A stretch of DNA of 23,465 nt, taken from positions 260,108 to 283,572 of the forward strand of contig NW_019091509.1 of assembly GCF_001949145.1 (NCBI RefSeq), in the 5' to 3' direction. The notes beneath the pieces are model-generated. The model made no database searches and was not told where the DNA came from. It was given only the letters and a program-made list of their open reading frames with translations. How positions within the stretch are numbered: position 1 is the stretch's first letter; every line of letters begins with the position of its first letter. Of this stretch, positions 1-9,469 are shown one piece after another. A program made the position numbers and the translations under genes. Origin of the DNA: Acanthaster planci (Eukaryota > Echinodermata > Asteroidea > Valvatida > Acanthasteridae).

Positions 1-683
1 CGACCGTTAAATGGAATGATGAATTGTTGGAGGATTTTGAAAACGGAAAAAATGAAAGTCATGCCGGTCCAGCATCCTCAACGTTGAAAAATGGCCCGGT
101 CCGAAGTGGTTAATAGATCACAGGTCTTTATCAGCATCATCATTTGGTCACATGCAAGACCAATGAGAGAAGCCCAACACTTAGGACAAAAAACATTGAT
201 GTTTACTCTATCGTTTGGTAAGTAGTTCAAGAATTTATTTTACACGATTGAATTTGTAGCTATTTTTTTTTAACTAAAAGGTCTTTTCATTGTATTTCCA
301 GTCTGATCAGATCAGATCAATTTTTTGTGGTGGTGGTAGAAATGGGAGATTTTCAAAACCAATTAATCAAATTTGAAAAAGCTGTGTTCTGCCTTTGTTG
401 ACCTTTTGAATGCGTGAACAACTCACATGGCACAGCATGACAATAATAGGGAGTTCTCTATTTATTAGCGGCGGCGCAGCTCTCCAGTTGTGGACTTCGT
501 GGGAAAATATTATTTGCGCTATCCGAAAACTAAATCACAATTTTTTTTAGTTTGCACAGTTCAGATGTGTCTAAAACAATTTCTTTTTTAACACTGAAAT
601 CATTGTTTGCAGTTTGTCAGACACTGTATTTAAAAAACATTTACAATACACTTAACTCAAAGTAACATTGATGAAATCTCAGG
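1..683. other. Non-coding stretch, nothing recognised
   Basis: I see no coding region of credible length on either strand. The only local structure is a short run of three GATCA units near 304-318 and several poly-T tracts. The base composition is AT-rich and typical of intergenic or intronic eukaryotic DNA. Confidence 0.6.
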
Positions 684-686
684 TAA

Positions 687-1092
687 GGGCTGGCGACCAT
701 TTAGACCCGGTTTGAAAAGGGCCCCCCAGTAAGCTCCCTTGTTGCAAAACCCCTTTCATACCGGCCTGGGATGCTGGACTGATTGTTGATCTCAAACTTC
801 TCCATCCTGGGGTCTATTGTTTGCAAGTAGTGGTACATGTAATCTATCCCAGAAGGAACCTGCGTGTGGTTTTTAATCCTTCAGCTCTATACAATGTTTA
901 CACTAATCCGCTTAGACGCCTATCCATCTCTGGGAGCATGGTGAAGAAAGCCTTCCATCAGGGACTTTGAAATGCCCATGTGCAGACAGGCCTGATACTG
1001 GCCTGGAGTGGCCTGAATAACGGCAGACATTATACAGGGCAGGCTACAGGGGGAGGGGCCTTTTCAAACCAGGTCTAAATGGTCACCGGCCC
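687..1092. mobile_element. Harbinger-type MITE with about 40-bp inverted ends
   Basis: The left end (687-727) and the right end (1054-1092) are inverted copies of each other over about 40 bases, with only a few mismatches. Both start GGGC and share the core GACCATTTAGACC. The trinucleotide TAA lies directly outside both ends (684-686 and 1093-1095), which fits a target-site duplication. A 3-bp TWA duplication with GGG/GGC-starting ends is typical of the PIF/Harbinger superfamily (established knowledge). The 406-bp body has no open frame for a transposase, so this would be a non-autonomous element. The inverted ends are seen directly; the superfamily call is inference from duplication and end sequence. 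Confidence 0.8.
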
Positions 1093-1095
1093 TAA

Positions 1096-1597
1096 ATGTG
1101 ACTTATGGGACAAACATTTATCACCAGACATACAACAGTGGGTGTGGCCAATCGCCTGCGGGGAAACTAATTGGTTCTTCAGTACTGCATAGAGCACCTC
1201 ATGTCAAAACAAATGCCCTTACATGTGTAGGTCTGGCCATTTATGCTATTCCAGTTTTCATTGTTAAGGTTTAATATGAGTTGTCAATGAAGATTGACAA
1301 TTTATTAAAGACACAGAGATGAGGTGGTGAGGTTCTTAATTTGCTTAATTGTACTGTATCTGTGCTTATTATGACAAGGGCAGGCCGATTCAAAAATAAT
1401 TCATGTCCACAAATTCTTGTAATGTTAGAAAAAAATTTGCTTGTATACAAAATAAACGTTGTACCTGCAAGAAAAAGTAAGCTCACACGAAATACTTATC
1501 ATGCTCTCAGCCTGTCTGAATGAGTAATGGGTATTGTCTAAAAATATGTGTATTCCTATGAAGTTTCGAATGAAAACATATTTCCTGGCTTTGGCAC
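1096..1597. other. Non-coding stretch
   Basis: Only short overlapping frames on both strands (60-71 codons), with no recognisable protein. Nothing else is visible. Confidence 0.5.
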
Positions 1598-1886
1598 TAG
1601 GGCTACGCCAAATATCGTAATATTCGATCAATTAATGAATATTCAATAAGTTTTTGTATTCAAATATTTAAATGAAAATATTGCAATAATAATATGTATC
1701 TTTGCCAAATTATGGCTGGAGATGAAAAGTGAGAAATTATAGTGATTATAAAGTACATTTGTGACTGTTTTGTATATGGTTTGTTCATCAACAATCTGCC
1801 GGCTGGTACAACTTAATATTTGAATATGCGATCCAATTGAAGGTCAAATATTCAAATAGTAAATTATTCAAATTTACTCAGCCCTT
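1598..1886. mobile_element. Probable hAT-type MITE, AT-rich, decayed
   Basis: The left end begins TAGGGCT and the right end reads AGCCCTT, so the outer 6-7 bases are inverted copies. The interior is very AT-rich, with repeated ATATTCAAAT-like words in both orientations near each end. The eight bases outside the ends (1590-1597 and 1887-1894) match at five of eight positions and share a terminal GCAC, consistent with a decayed 8-bp duplication. AGGGCT-like ends with 8-bp duplications are typical of hAT elements. The inverted ends are short and the duplication imperfect, so this is a tentative call. Confidence 0.4.
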
Positions 1887-2807
1887 TGCAGCACAATTTT
1901 AAGCAGACTTAACATTAGACAACTTACCCAGCCCAATATCGCAAGGTTTATATTGCGAAGCTTCTAGCAATACACAGTGTGCAACGATTGCTTAGAGGGG
2001 TAGTTTCAATTAGTCAACCATGACACCTCTAGTCCATCTTTCAGTCATTCTTCATGCTCCACTAAATGATATGTGGTCGAGAATAATGTTGACAGACCAT
2101 CGACAGCCAAACTAGTGAATTTTGGCTCATTGTCACATCTTTTAAATCTTGTGATGGACGGCTGTTTTCACATTGCTGCCCTCTAAGCTTCATGCTTCAA
2201 CCGCCCATTTTTCTAGAACATCTGATTGCGTGCGAGTTTTCCACAGGCACGTGTCGAAGTCATGCATGTGGGAAGGGTCTTCCACTTGATTGACACTATG
2301 CTGTACATGTAGCTAATCTTGACTATGTTGGTTCTGTTCCATACTAACTTGCACATACAGTGGGTGGCTGTGCTTTCGATGGCAACCAGTACAGGATGAA
2401 AAGTGTTGCGTGCACTCTACCGTGTTTTAACTTTTTTTCTTGATGAAAATTGTTTGTCTTCAAAGCTCACAATATGATTAACCATTTTGAGGTAAATTAT
2501 TTTACATATTTAGGAAAGTCCCTGTTTACCGGCACTCTATGTTAACGTATGTCATCGGTTGTTACAAAAGCTTGCAAGATGCAGAGCAAAGTCAGTATAG
2601 TTCCCAGCCTCATACTAAACATGAGACATTTACATTTAGTTTGTAAGTCTCGTACCTTGGCTGTAGAGTCAACCAGCTCAAGTTACACTTAAAGGAGCTC
2701 CTTGTAAACTCCAAATTCCTGTGAAGTGAAGGCATTTTTCTTCCATAATCAGCTCAAGCTTAATGTTTTCTTTTAGTTAATATTTTTTCGCAATTGCAGG
2801 TAAATGA
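1887..2807. other. Non-coding stretch before the pseudogene
   Basis: No coding signal. One TACATGTA palindrome lies at 2304-2311. A run ending in TTGCAG at 2799 precedes the first recognisable codons of the next feature and could be a 3' splice site, but this cannot be decided from the sequence alone. Confidence 0.5.
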
Positions 2808-3350
2808 ACACTACTGAGACTGGCGAAGCGTGAACTTATTCAAGGAGGACAACTGTTGGAGGAAGCACAAAGAAAAGGAGACATCGATATGCTTCAGCAG
2901 ATAGAGGGTGAAGACTTGGTTGCTTGGGAGCTTTAGTATCACCGAGAATGTTTATATAGGGATTACACTAAGTTTCTCAGTAAGGCAAGTAAGCCCCTGA
3001 CAGAAATTCAAAGTGGGTATACGACAGCATACATGCATAATCAGTTTTGTGAGGTTATCATAAGGAAGAGACTTCTCCCGGGTAAAGGGATATTAATGCT
3101 GGCCAGACTGAATCAAATTTTCATACGTATCATAAAGGACTTTCTGGCATGGGTTGCAGGTGCTTCAGATGATGCAGAGGTGGATAGATATGTCAAAACA
3201 TCAGAGTCAAAGGAACGAAGATTGCTGTCGATAGCACAAGATATAATGTTTGTGAAGAACAGCAAGAAACCCATGCCGAAACACTATGCACTTGCAACAG
3301 CTGTTAGCCACCTCACTGATTCAGCCAAATTGGTAGGAATCTTGGACTAG
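2808..3350 (+). pseudogene. N-terminal segment of the multi-copy family pseudogene
   Basis: One frame stays open from about 2808 to 3350 apart from a single in-frame TAG at 2936-2938, just before the motif YHRECLYRDYTKF. The region includes LLEEAQRKGDIDMLQQIEGE upstream and TAVSHLTDSAKLVGIL at the end. The ATG at 3033 is internal and is not a believable start, because conserved sequence continues upstream of it. The frame is lost at the end: the next conserved residues (GLGHSIAQATLAKYNTALA) lie in another frame and overlap the stop at 3348-3350. A His-rich/Cys pattern of the YHxxC type is common at this point in the family, but I cannot assign it a function. Confidence 0.6.
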
Positions 3351-4108
3351 GGCACAGTATTGCACAAGCAACACTCGCAAAGTATAATACAGCACTAGCC
3401 ACACCAACAGATCAACCTGGGTGACAGTACTTTGTCCCCACAAGTTCAGCCGAAGCTGTTCACAACCATAGTGTGGCACAACATAGACTTTAGAGAAGAC
3501 ACCCTTGTCAGGGAAGGGGACAACACACAGCACCAATGGGATTGTAATCCAGAGATTGAGTCAACAGATGCCACACATTGTTCCTGCACCCACAATGAAA
3601 AAGACAAAGGTAAGGACATCACATCCCTTCTTGGGATATGGCCAGAAAAAAGGTCAATCTTGCATTGGACTGACTGAAGGTGTATGGAAAACACCCATGA
3701 AATTGCAGAGGGGCGAAGTCTTGATATGGCCTACAACCTGCTGAGGTCAAATGTCACTGGCATCCCAGGATGAACTGGTTTCAACACACACCTCACTATG
3801 ATATCCAAAGACATCTGTAGTTGCGTACCTGCCATCCCTGAATGCCAGTCCAACAGAGATAGACACCATTTAAACCATTCTGAGCCGATCTTTGAGATAT
3901 GCTGATGTCCTGGAGTTAGCTGTGCTAGTGTTGGTGTTTGACCAGGCAATTTATGCCAAAGCTCAGCAAATCTGTTGGTAAGATAAGATGCATCAAGACA
4001 GGCTTATTCCATACTGAAATGGCATAGCTTGCTTGTATAGGTAAAAAGTTCAAAGATGCAGGGCTGACAGACATCCTCATTGAAGCAGGTGTTATAGCTG
4101 AAGGTCCT
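3340..4108 (+). pseudogene. Middle segment, heavily frameshifted
   Basis: Short conserved blocks appear in changing frames: GLGHSIAQATLAKYNTALA (about 3342-3400), TTIVWHNIDF (near 3462-3491), PLSGKGTTHSTNGIVIQR (near 3502-3555), VAYLPSLNASPTEIDTI (near 3818-3868) followed by VLVFDQAIYAKAQQI (near 3928-3972), and KFKDAGLTDILIEAGV (near 4048-4095). Their order matches the family. At least four frame changes and one TAA separate them, so this part is clearly dead. Confidence 0.6.
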
Positions 4109-4562
4109 GTGAATGGAGTGATGAATGGACATCACTACAATCGAAGTATGTGTGCCCATGAGCTGATGCATGATGCACTCTGTAAACTCCAGTGGGGAGC
4201 GTATGTGGATAGTCTAGGTGCAGAGGAGAAGGTAATGATACACAGCATTGTAGGGAGGCTTGAGTCAGGATTCAAGGGAAAAGAGATTGCAGATGTTATC
4301 AGTGGCGAAGAATTTCAGGGTCTAGTGTCAGCCTTCAGAAGTTTCACTCATAGGATGTGTACAGAAAGTGCAACATTTGCATTCTGGTCAACATATTTCA
4401 GTATGGTTGAGAATGTCTGCTCCTCACAAGAACCACCAGAACATGCAACTGGGATCTGCATCTGTCCATCATCCAGAGAATCCTGCTTTGGATATTTGCA
4501 TATGATAGGCCTAGCTATGCACAGTACCTCTCAGCCTATCATCTAGTAATGTGTGATTTGCC
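4109..4562 (+). pseudogene. Central segment, ends at a foldback insertion
   Basis: A 145-codon open frame begins NGVMNGHHYNRSMCAHELM and continues through SIVGRLESGFKGKEIADVIS and SFTHRMCTESATFAFWSTY. Its conserved reading really starts upstream (KFKDAGLTDILIEAG, from about 4048), so the ATG at 4109 is not a true start. Near 4440 the conserved sequence jumps frame to NWDLHLSIIQRILLWIF...YAQYLSAYHLVM, ending about 4555. Coding similarity then stops for about 740 bases and resumes near 5300. The interrupting DNA has long inverted ends and is described as a separate element. Confidence 0.65.
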
Positions 4563-4564
4563 CA

Positions 4565-5297
4565 AAACACCCCCAGCAAAAGCCAAACTGTCGACCCAGG
4601 CCTAGACCAGAGTTGGGATGATCCGGCAGAGGTTGGCTCAGCTGTGCCAGCCCCGGACCCTTGATGGCCCACTGCTAGCACTGTTTTATATACCAAATAA
4701 GCTGGTGCCACCTTTGGGTCAGGGTTGGGCCAGTCCAGGCATATAAGTAGATGGTAAGAAAGAGATGGAAGGGGGATGGAATCACCTCTTTACCCTTTAC
4801 AAAATGGAGCTATATGACCATAAAACGTAGGAATCACCACCTAAAATTGTACCCCATTTATGTTGTCATTTCACAGAGTTTACACTTGTTTAGGTCTCAA
4901 ATTGTCTTCCTTTCACGATTTAGGATCAGTGTCCGAGCAAACCAAATTTAGGGCACTCATCAATGGCTACTAAAATAGTGTTTGAATTGAGTGGACATAG
5001 AGTTCTGCAAGGAATGTTAGGGGGGCAAACATTGAGAAATTCTGTTGCCTCGTCATAGATATCATCGGCACTCATAAGTAACTACGCTGAAATGATATGT
5101 ACCAGCTTAGGCCAGCTCTGGGCCACCACTGACATACCACATCTGGCCCGGGTGAGCAATAACAGTCCTGGCAGCAGTCAGCCCAAAGCTGGCTAAAGAT
5201 GGGCCAGCCGGGGCAAGCCATGCTTGGACCAACCTTTTCAGCCGGGTACAGCCATCCCTGGACCATCTTTGGGCTATGACGCCAGTGTTGGCCTGGA
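4565..5297. mobile_element. Foldback element with long degenerate inverted ends, inside the pseudogene
   Basis: About 130 bases at the left (4572-4695) align, inverted and with gaps, with about 140 bases at the right (5150-5293). Shared landmarks are a GCCAA-ACTG-CG word at the tips, CCGGC..AGGTTGG further in, GCCCCGG, and a GGACTGTT/CACTGTT word at the inner limit. The arms are rich in TGGCC/GGCCA words, so they also look like short degenerate tandem units. The core (4750-5090) is ordinary AT-rich DNA with no transposase. Family coding sequence lies immediately on both sides, so this is an insertion into that gene. I cannot define the target-site duplication. An ancient intron enlarged by repeats is the alternative. 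Confidence 0.5.
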
Positions 5298-6002
5298 CAT
5301 CCTTCCGCATATGCAGCTTTTTCCAGAGGTGAATTTGCAGTTCAGTGGCAAGAAAGATATGAATTTGCACAGGTAGAGTGTGATATGTGCACTGAGCAAA
5401 CCTGTAACAGAGATGCCAAAACCATAGGAGGGCTAATAAGCTTCACAACCAATCATGGTGCTGTCCTTCGATGGCTGCTAACACAGCACAGATGCTCAGC
5501 CATAACTAATGAATGCAAGGCCATGGAAGGAAAAGAGGATGAAGCAAGATTAAGAAAAGATTTGGACCACAGCAGGATTGAGCATGACAAGAAGGATGTT
5601 GAGGCAATCGTCAGTACAGTATGCAACATGGTCAATCCATTCACCGTCGAATATACAGACCTTTTACATCTGTCCTTTGGTGTTGTTGCTCTAGATAAAG
5701 TGAGGGGTGAATTGTTGGTAGCAGCAGAAGTTGGCATCAGCAGCTTTTCTTCCTTCTATAAAGAAAGGCTGCATCAGGAAAGCGACACCTTCTTTAAGCC
5801 AATTAAGCATCAGAAGCTCACAACATTTCAATTAATGAAAAAGAAGACCATCGCAAAAGTCAACGGAAAGATGGCAACTCAACGAGCTGACCGGAAACTA
5901 ATTGCAAGGCTGGTTTTCATTGCAAAAGTGCATAAAACTGATATCCAAAACCTTTTGACATACTACCACTTCCACTTGCCACAGAACAAGGAACCCTGGT
6001 AA
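5298..6002 (+). pseudogene. Segment with the CTEQTxNRDAKT block
   Basis: Conserved sequence resumes with FPEVN near 5330, shifts frame to EFAVQWQERYEFAQVECD (about 5333-5384), and runs on into a clean 205-codon frame beginning MCTEQTCNRDAKTIGGLIS. Further landmarks are KDLDHSRIEHDKKDVEAIVS, NMVNPFTVEY, FGVVALDKVRGELLVAAEVG and KMATQRADRKLIARLVFIAK. The frame hits TAA at 6000-6002, but the conserved reading moves to another frame just before that (GTLVKTNKASLMHHLETS, about 5990-6043). This 618-base open stretch is the least damaged part of the gene, and its codon use looks like real coding sequence. Confidence 0.7.
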
Positions 6003-6370
6003 AGACTAACAAGGCATCACTGATGCACCATCTAGAAACTTCAGTTGAGAAGTTGTTGTAGATTCAGTACCTGTGAGGAGTACTTGGATCATTGATGGAA
6101 TGGCAATGCTGCAACAGCTGCACTTGCCCTTTGCACCCACAACCTTCCATCTTCTTGCTGAGTTTCTCTTCCAGAAATTAGTGAAAGTAGCTGCCTGACA
6201 AGGAGCTGATGAAATCCATTTGTCACTGACACATACCCCAACATAAGCATTAAGAATGCAGAAAGAGGTCAGTGCGCTTCCACAGGAATTGAACTGGTCA
6301 AGGTACAAGAGGACAACGGAAAGCAAAAGAGACCAACCAAGTGGAAGAAGTTCTTAAGTGCAAGCCAGAA
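5990..6370 (+). pseudogene. Segment with WIIDGMAMLQQL and frame changes
   Basis: After GTLVKTNKASLMHHLETSVEK a TAG interrupts at 6058-6060. The reading then gives VPVRSTWIIDGMAMLQQLHL followed by FHLLAEFLFQKLVKVAA and a TGA near 6197. The next block, DEIHLSLTHTP (near 6209), is followed by frame-changed pieces NAERGQCASTGIELVKV and KRPTKWKKFLSASQNKESF leading into the next open frame. The aspartate in WIIDGMA is one of the invariant acidic positions I remember for this family and may be a metal-binding residue, which is inference. Confidence 0.6.
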
Positions 6371-6902
6371 TAAAGAATCATTTGTGGAGTACCTCTTTCA
6401 TGCTTGGCAAAAGTGCACAGTGGATGTGTACAAGAACATTACAGTGTACTTAGCACATGGGAAAGAATGCCATACACTTTCAGGTGACCATGAAATGGTC
6501 AGTGCTAAGGCAGTGCTTGTTCCAGAATTCCACTATAGTCATGAAGAAGCTGACACTCGATTGCTTTTGCTTGCAAAATATGCCGAGAAGATTCATCAGT
6601 CAACACCATGGACATCCACATCAGTTTCACCAGATCCACCAGCAGTAGTTATAAAGAGTATGGACACTGATGTGCTCATCATCAGCATGGGATGTGCTCA
6701 GAAGTTTAAAGTACCTCTCCTCTTCCACACTGGTCGTGGTGACAAAGTTTGTACCCTTGACATCAAGTCCCTCTGTAATCAGCATGGTTTTGGTGTTGCA
6801 TCAGCCCTGGTTGGTTTCCATCCGTTCACTGGTGGATTCTTTGGGAAAAGAAAGATCAAGCCCTTAAAAATAATAATCAGATACGAGTCAAGTTACATGT
6901 AG
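6330..6902 (+). pseudogene. C-terminal domain with HEEADTR and DTDV motifs, truncated FTG motif
   Basis: The open frame from 6384 to 6902 is preceded in the same frame by KRPTKWKKFLSAS, so its ATG is internal. It carries VYLAHGKECHTLS, then YSHEEADTRLLLLAKYA, then VVIKSMDTDVLIISMGCAQ, LLFHTGRGDKV and SALVGFHPFTGGFFGKRKIKPLKI. The order of acidic motifs (EEAD, DTDV, then a glycine-rich FTG..GKGK region) recalls the metal-binding core of FEN/XPG and PIN nucleases; this is inference. The family normally has a Cys-Asp pair and a few more residues between FTG and FFGK. Here they are missing, which points to a small in-frame deletion near 6832. The frame ends at TAG 6900-6902. Confidence 0.65.
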
Positions 6903-6969
6903 GTGCCTTTCGAGAGCTTCGAGAATCTTTCGTCCCATATGACAATCTGGTTTCCTGTTTGGAGAATTT

Positions 6970-7235
6970 TTAATCTGAAATGTATGATGGGAAAAAGAGT
7001 CAAATGTGAATGTTGCACGATATGACATGCTCAGACTTGGTACACATGCAGAAGAATCACTTCCACCAAACAAAGATTCCCTTGTGAAGCACATAATGTG
7101 TGCTAATTATCAGGCTGGTATATTTCGCCATTGTTTGGAGCAAGTGCCAGAAGAAGTTGACTGTGAAAGGGAACTTCAAATTGAAGTGCAGCCTCCCACC
7201 AGCTCCAGATGACATTTTCGGAACTCACCAACTGC
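6970..7235 (+). pseudogene. C-terminal end of the multi-copy family pseudogene
   Basis: The reading MYDGKKSQ (from about 6980) breaks and continues one frame over as NVARYDMLRLGTHAEESLPP, NKDSLVKHIMCANYQAGIFR and HCLEQVPEE. These are the family's usual last conserved blocks. A further frame change gives LKCSLPPAPDDIF (about 7182-7221), matching the usual ending LPPAP. Nothing from the family is seen beyond about 7235. Confidence 0.6.
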
Positions 7236-7239
7236 AGCT

Positions 7240-8300
7240 ACAAGAGAGGTAGATGTAGACATGAGCCGACCTCTGAAGTTCAAACACCACCAATTGTACG
7301 TCATACAGATTTTTTCTGGGCTCTGTGCAAGTTTAAATGTATACACATATGAAGTTAACAAGTATAATGAATCATTTGTAAAGCTGCACAGTGTACAGTG
7401 TACAAAGATTGAATATAAAATACATAGCAAAATCACATCAGCCCCTTGCTTTCTGGAGCTAAGACACCACCTCCTGTAGACTGCATTGACTGCAACAAGC
7501 ATAAATTGTTAAACTTGCCAGGAAAGTCAACATTAAATCAACGTTAGTTAATGAAATACTGGTTAACATGTATTATAATCAACTACACCTTTTGAAATAT
7601 CCAGTACCCGCTCTGGGTGGGGATATTGGAATTTTTGGTCAGGGACGCATACCCAACCCATCTATGACAAATGTATGGTGTCCCCATGGGTGTTGCATAT
7701 AACTCTAAAATTAAGCATGATAATGGCCCACATCCCATGGCCTAAAACAGGTGCATGTAGGCTTATCATTGAATGGATAAAAGTGACATACTTGCAAATT
7801 AATCCTTCAGAAATTATGACAGTCTACACAAGAAAAGAATATACCTCAAAGATTAATATTAACATTTTCAAAGGAAATCAATGGTGAAACTTGTGCCTGA
7901 TGATGACCATGGTTTATAATCAAGGATTTAGGTCAAATTTTGTAGAATTCCAAAGCAGTGACTATACAAAATTGTACTACATGTACAATGTATTTACCAT
8001 AGCGCAAGTAAGTCGTTTAAGTTTTGAAAACCTGGTTTTATCTTGATTTGCAAACAGCGAATTTTGTCACTTAATGATAAAATTATTTACAAGCAGGTAA
8101 CGTCCGGTTGAAGTGGGCAAGCCTTTACAGTTTAGTAAGTGCATACTTGGGTGATACAAGAATTGCAAATACAGGGCACTCTGAACTAACAGCATTATTT
8201 ATGTACACAGGCAAACTAAATGAGTGATACTGCACACTGACTGATAGCCTTCCTGTCTCCCCAGAAAAAAGAAGTGACTGGAATGAAAGTGGGATCCCAG
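7240..8300. other. Non-coding stretch
   Basis: Only short shadow frames. A TACATGTA palindrome sits at 7978-7985. I see no gene, tRNA or recognisable repeat ends. Confidence 0.5.
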
Positions 8301-8304
8301 TGAG

Positions 8305-8336
8305 ATCCTGGTGGGATATGTCTATCCCACCATGAT
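8305..8336. repeat. Short perfect hairpin
   Basis: TGGTGGGATA at 8309-8318 is perfectly complementary to TATCCCACCA at 8323-8332 across a 4-base loop. After one mismatch the pairing continues for three more bases on each side. The function is unknown; it could be a small palindrome within an old repeat. Confidence 0.6.
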
Positions 8337-8339
8337 ACT

Positions 8340-8892
8340 GCCAGCCTTGCACGTGTGGCATCTATTCCTGCAGAATAAACCAGCCCAGTAAAAATGGCTG
8401 AATTTTACTTTGGCCAGAGTAAATTAACAAGTAGTTTATAAAAAACACATTTGTAGATTAACTTCATGCTGCTGGGTGGTTTGAAAAATGCAGTGCACAC
8501 ATACGGGCAAATTTCAAGATTTTCAGTTTTCAAAAATCTTCAAGAATTCATCATTTCACACAAGTACATGCACGCATGTACATATGTATGGAGGCACAGG
8601 CCGTACGTACATACATGTACACACATGACATGTGTATGGATATTCCGGCTTCATGCCGCACCGTGAAGGAAGTTGTATGTGCTACTCTGAGGTTCAGAGA
8701 GACGAAATGGTGCCCGACTATTTGTGGGTTCTGAAACCTACGTCATGAACACTGCTGCCATTTGTCGTAATTAATTAATTTTAAGAGGGCAATTTGAAAA
8801 ACAACAATAAGCCACTTGCGAGTTAAATTTGAATAAAATCTGGTACACTGTGTTATCTGATTGCACAGAAACGTAACAATTTGAATTTCCCA
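8340..8892. other. Non-coding, with an ACATGTAC-rich patch
   Basis: The only notable content is a run of alternating purine-pyrimidine words at about 8560-8640 (GTACATGCAC, CATGTACATATG, GTACGTACATACATGTAC). This is a degraded simple-sequence patch. Confidence 0.5.
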
Positions 8893-9085
8893 GACTAAAG
8901 ACACTGTTGCTATAACTTGTGATTCAGGGCAAGCTTTTGCATAGCAACAGCCATCCCTGAAATGGATTGGTTCCTTTGTGCCGTTCTTATCCATTGAGAA
9001 CAGTGTATTGTTGCAAGGCATCTCTTATGTAACTAAGCAAAAGCTTGCCCCAAACAACGAGGTATAGCAACAGTGGTTTTAGTAT
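8893..9085. mobile_element. Small foldback element (about 193 bp)
   Basis: The left arm (8893-8940) and the right arm (9037-9085) are inverted copies over about 48 bases. They share CACTGTTGCTATA and GGGCAAGCTTTTGC, with mismatches between. The roughly 96-base loop has no coding capacity. The layout matches a short non-autonomous foldback or MITE insertion. I cannot identify a clear target-site duplication, so the superfamily is undetermined. Confidence 0.65.
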
Positions 9086-9086
9086 G

Positions 9087-9465
9087 AAGATAGACAAATG
9101 TCAACAGTAGCAATCAAAGCCAATTTCAACAAACTGACGAATGTTGCTAAATCATCTAAAGGAATGTTAATGAGTTTTGTTGAGAAATCATAACTAGCAA
9201 GTCTAAACAATGATATAAAACATCACACAGACAAAAGCCTAAAAATTTCCTGACCTACTAACATGTGTTAAAAGAGAAACATTTCTTTGATAACATCCTG
9301 AGAAATTTCCAAACCTAAACATGTTGAGTTCATTGTATCATGTGTTTAACAGACTGAGCTGAAATAACTACTTATAGTGCCATTCTGCACGAAGTCATTT
9401 TCACCATTAAAAGGTTGTGAGATATGACAATCACTTTCACTCTCAGTCTTCACAAAGACTATTGC
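9087..9465. other. Non-coding stretch
   Basis: AT-rich, with no open frame worth noting and no repeat ends seen. Confidence 0.5.
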
Positions 9466-9469
9466 TTCA

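Larger units (their letters stand above)
2808..7235 (+). pseudogene. Pseudogene of a multi-copy uncharacterised metazoan protein family
   Basis: Pieces of one long protein (over 1,000 residues when whole) can be followed in order along the plus strand, hopping between all three frames. I recognise the family from memory as an uncharacterised, often multi-copy protein of cnidarians, molluscs, lancelets and fishes. Landmarks seen here in the right order are YHRECLYRDYTKF, SGKGTTHSTNG, VLVFDQAIYAK, NGVMNGHHYNRS, DMCTEQTCNRDAKT, WIIDGMAMLQQL, HEEADTR, DTDV, GFHPFTG and LPPNKDSL...ANYQAG. The C-terminal third, with scattered acidic motifs, resembles the layout of PIN/FEN-like nucleases, but that is inference. 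The copy has at least eight frameshifts, several stops, small deletions and one large insertion, so it cannot make a full protein. The segments are listed separately. Confidence 0.75.

Noticed and set aside
3446-3694. Minus-strand 82-codon frame
   Set aside because: It is the shadow of family coding blocks read on the plus strand.
5385-6002. 205-codon open frame as an independent gene
   Set aside because: Conserved sequence runs into it from upstream without a start and leaves it by a frameshift just before the stop.
6384-6902. 172-codon open frame as an intact gene
   Set aside because: Conserved family sequence continues in frame upstream of its ATG and out of frame on both sides, so it is a surviving piece of a pseudogene.
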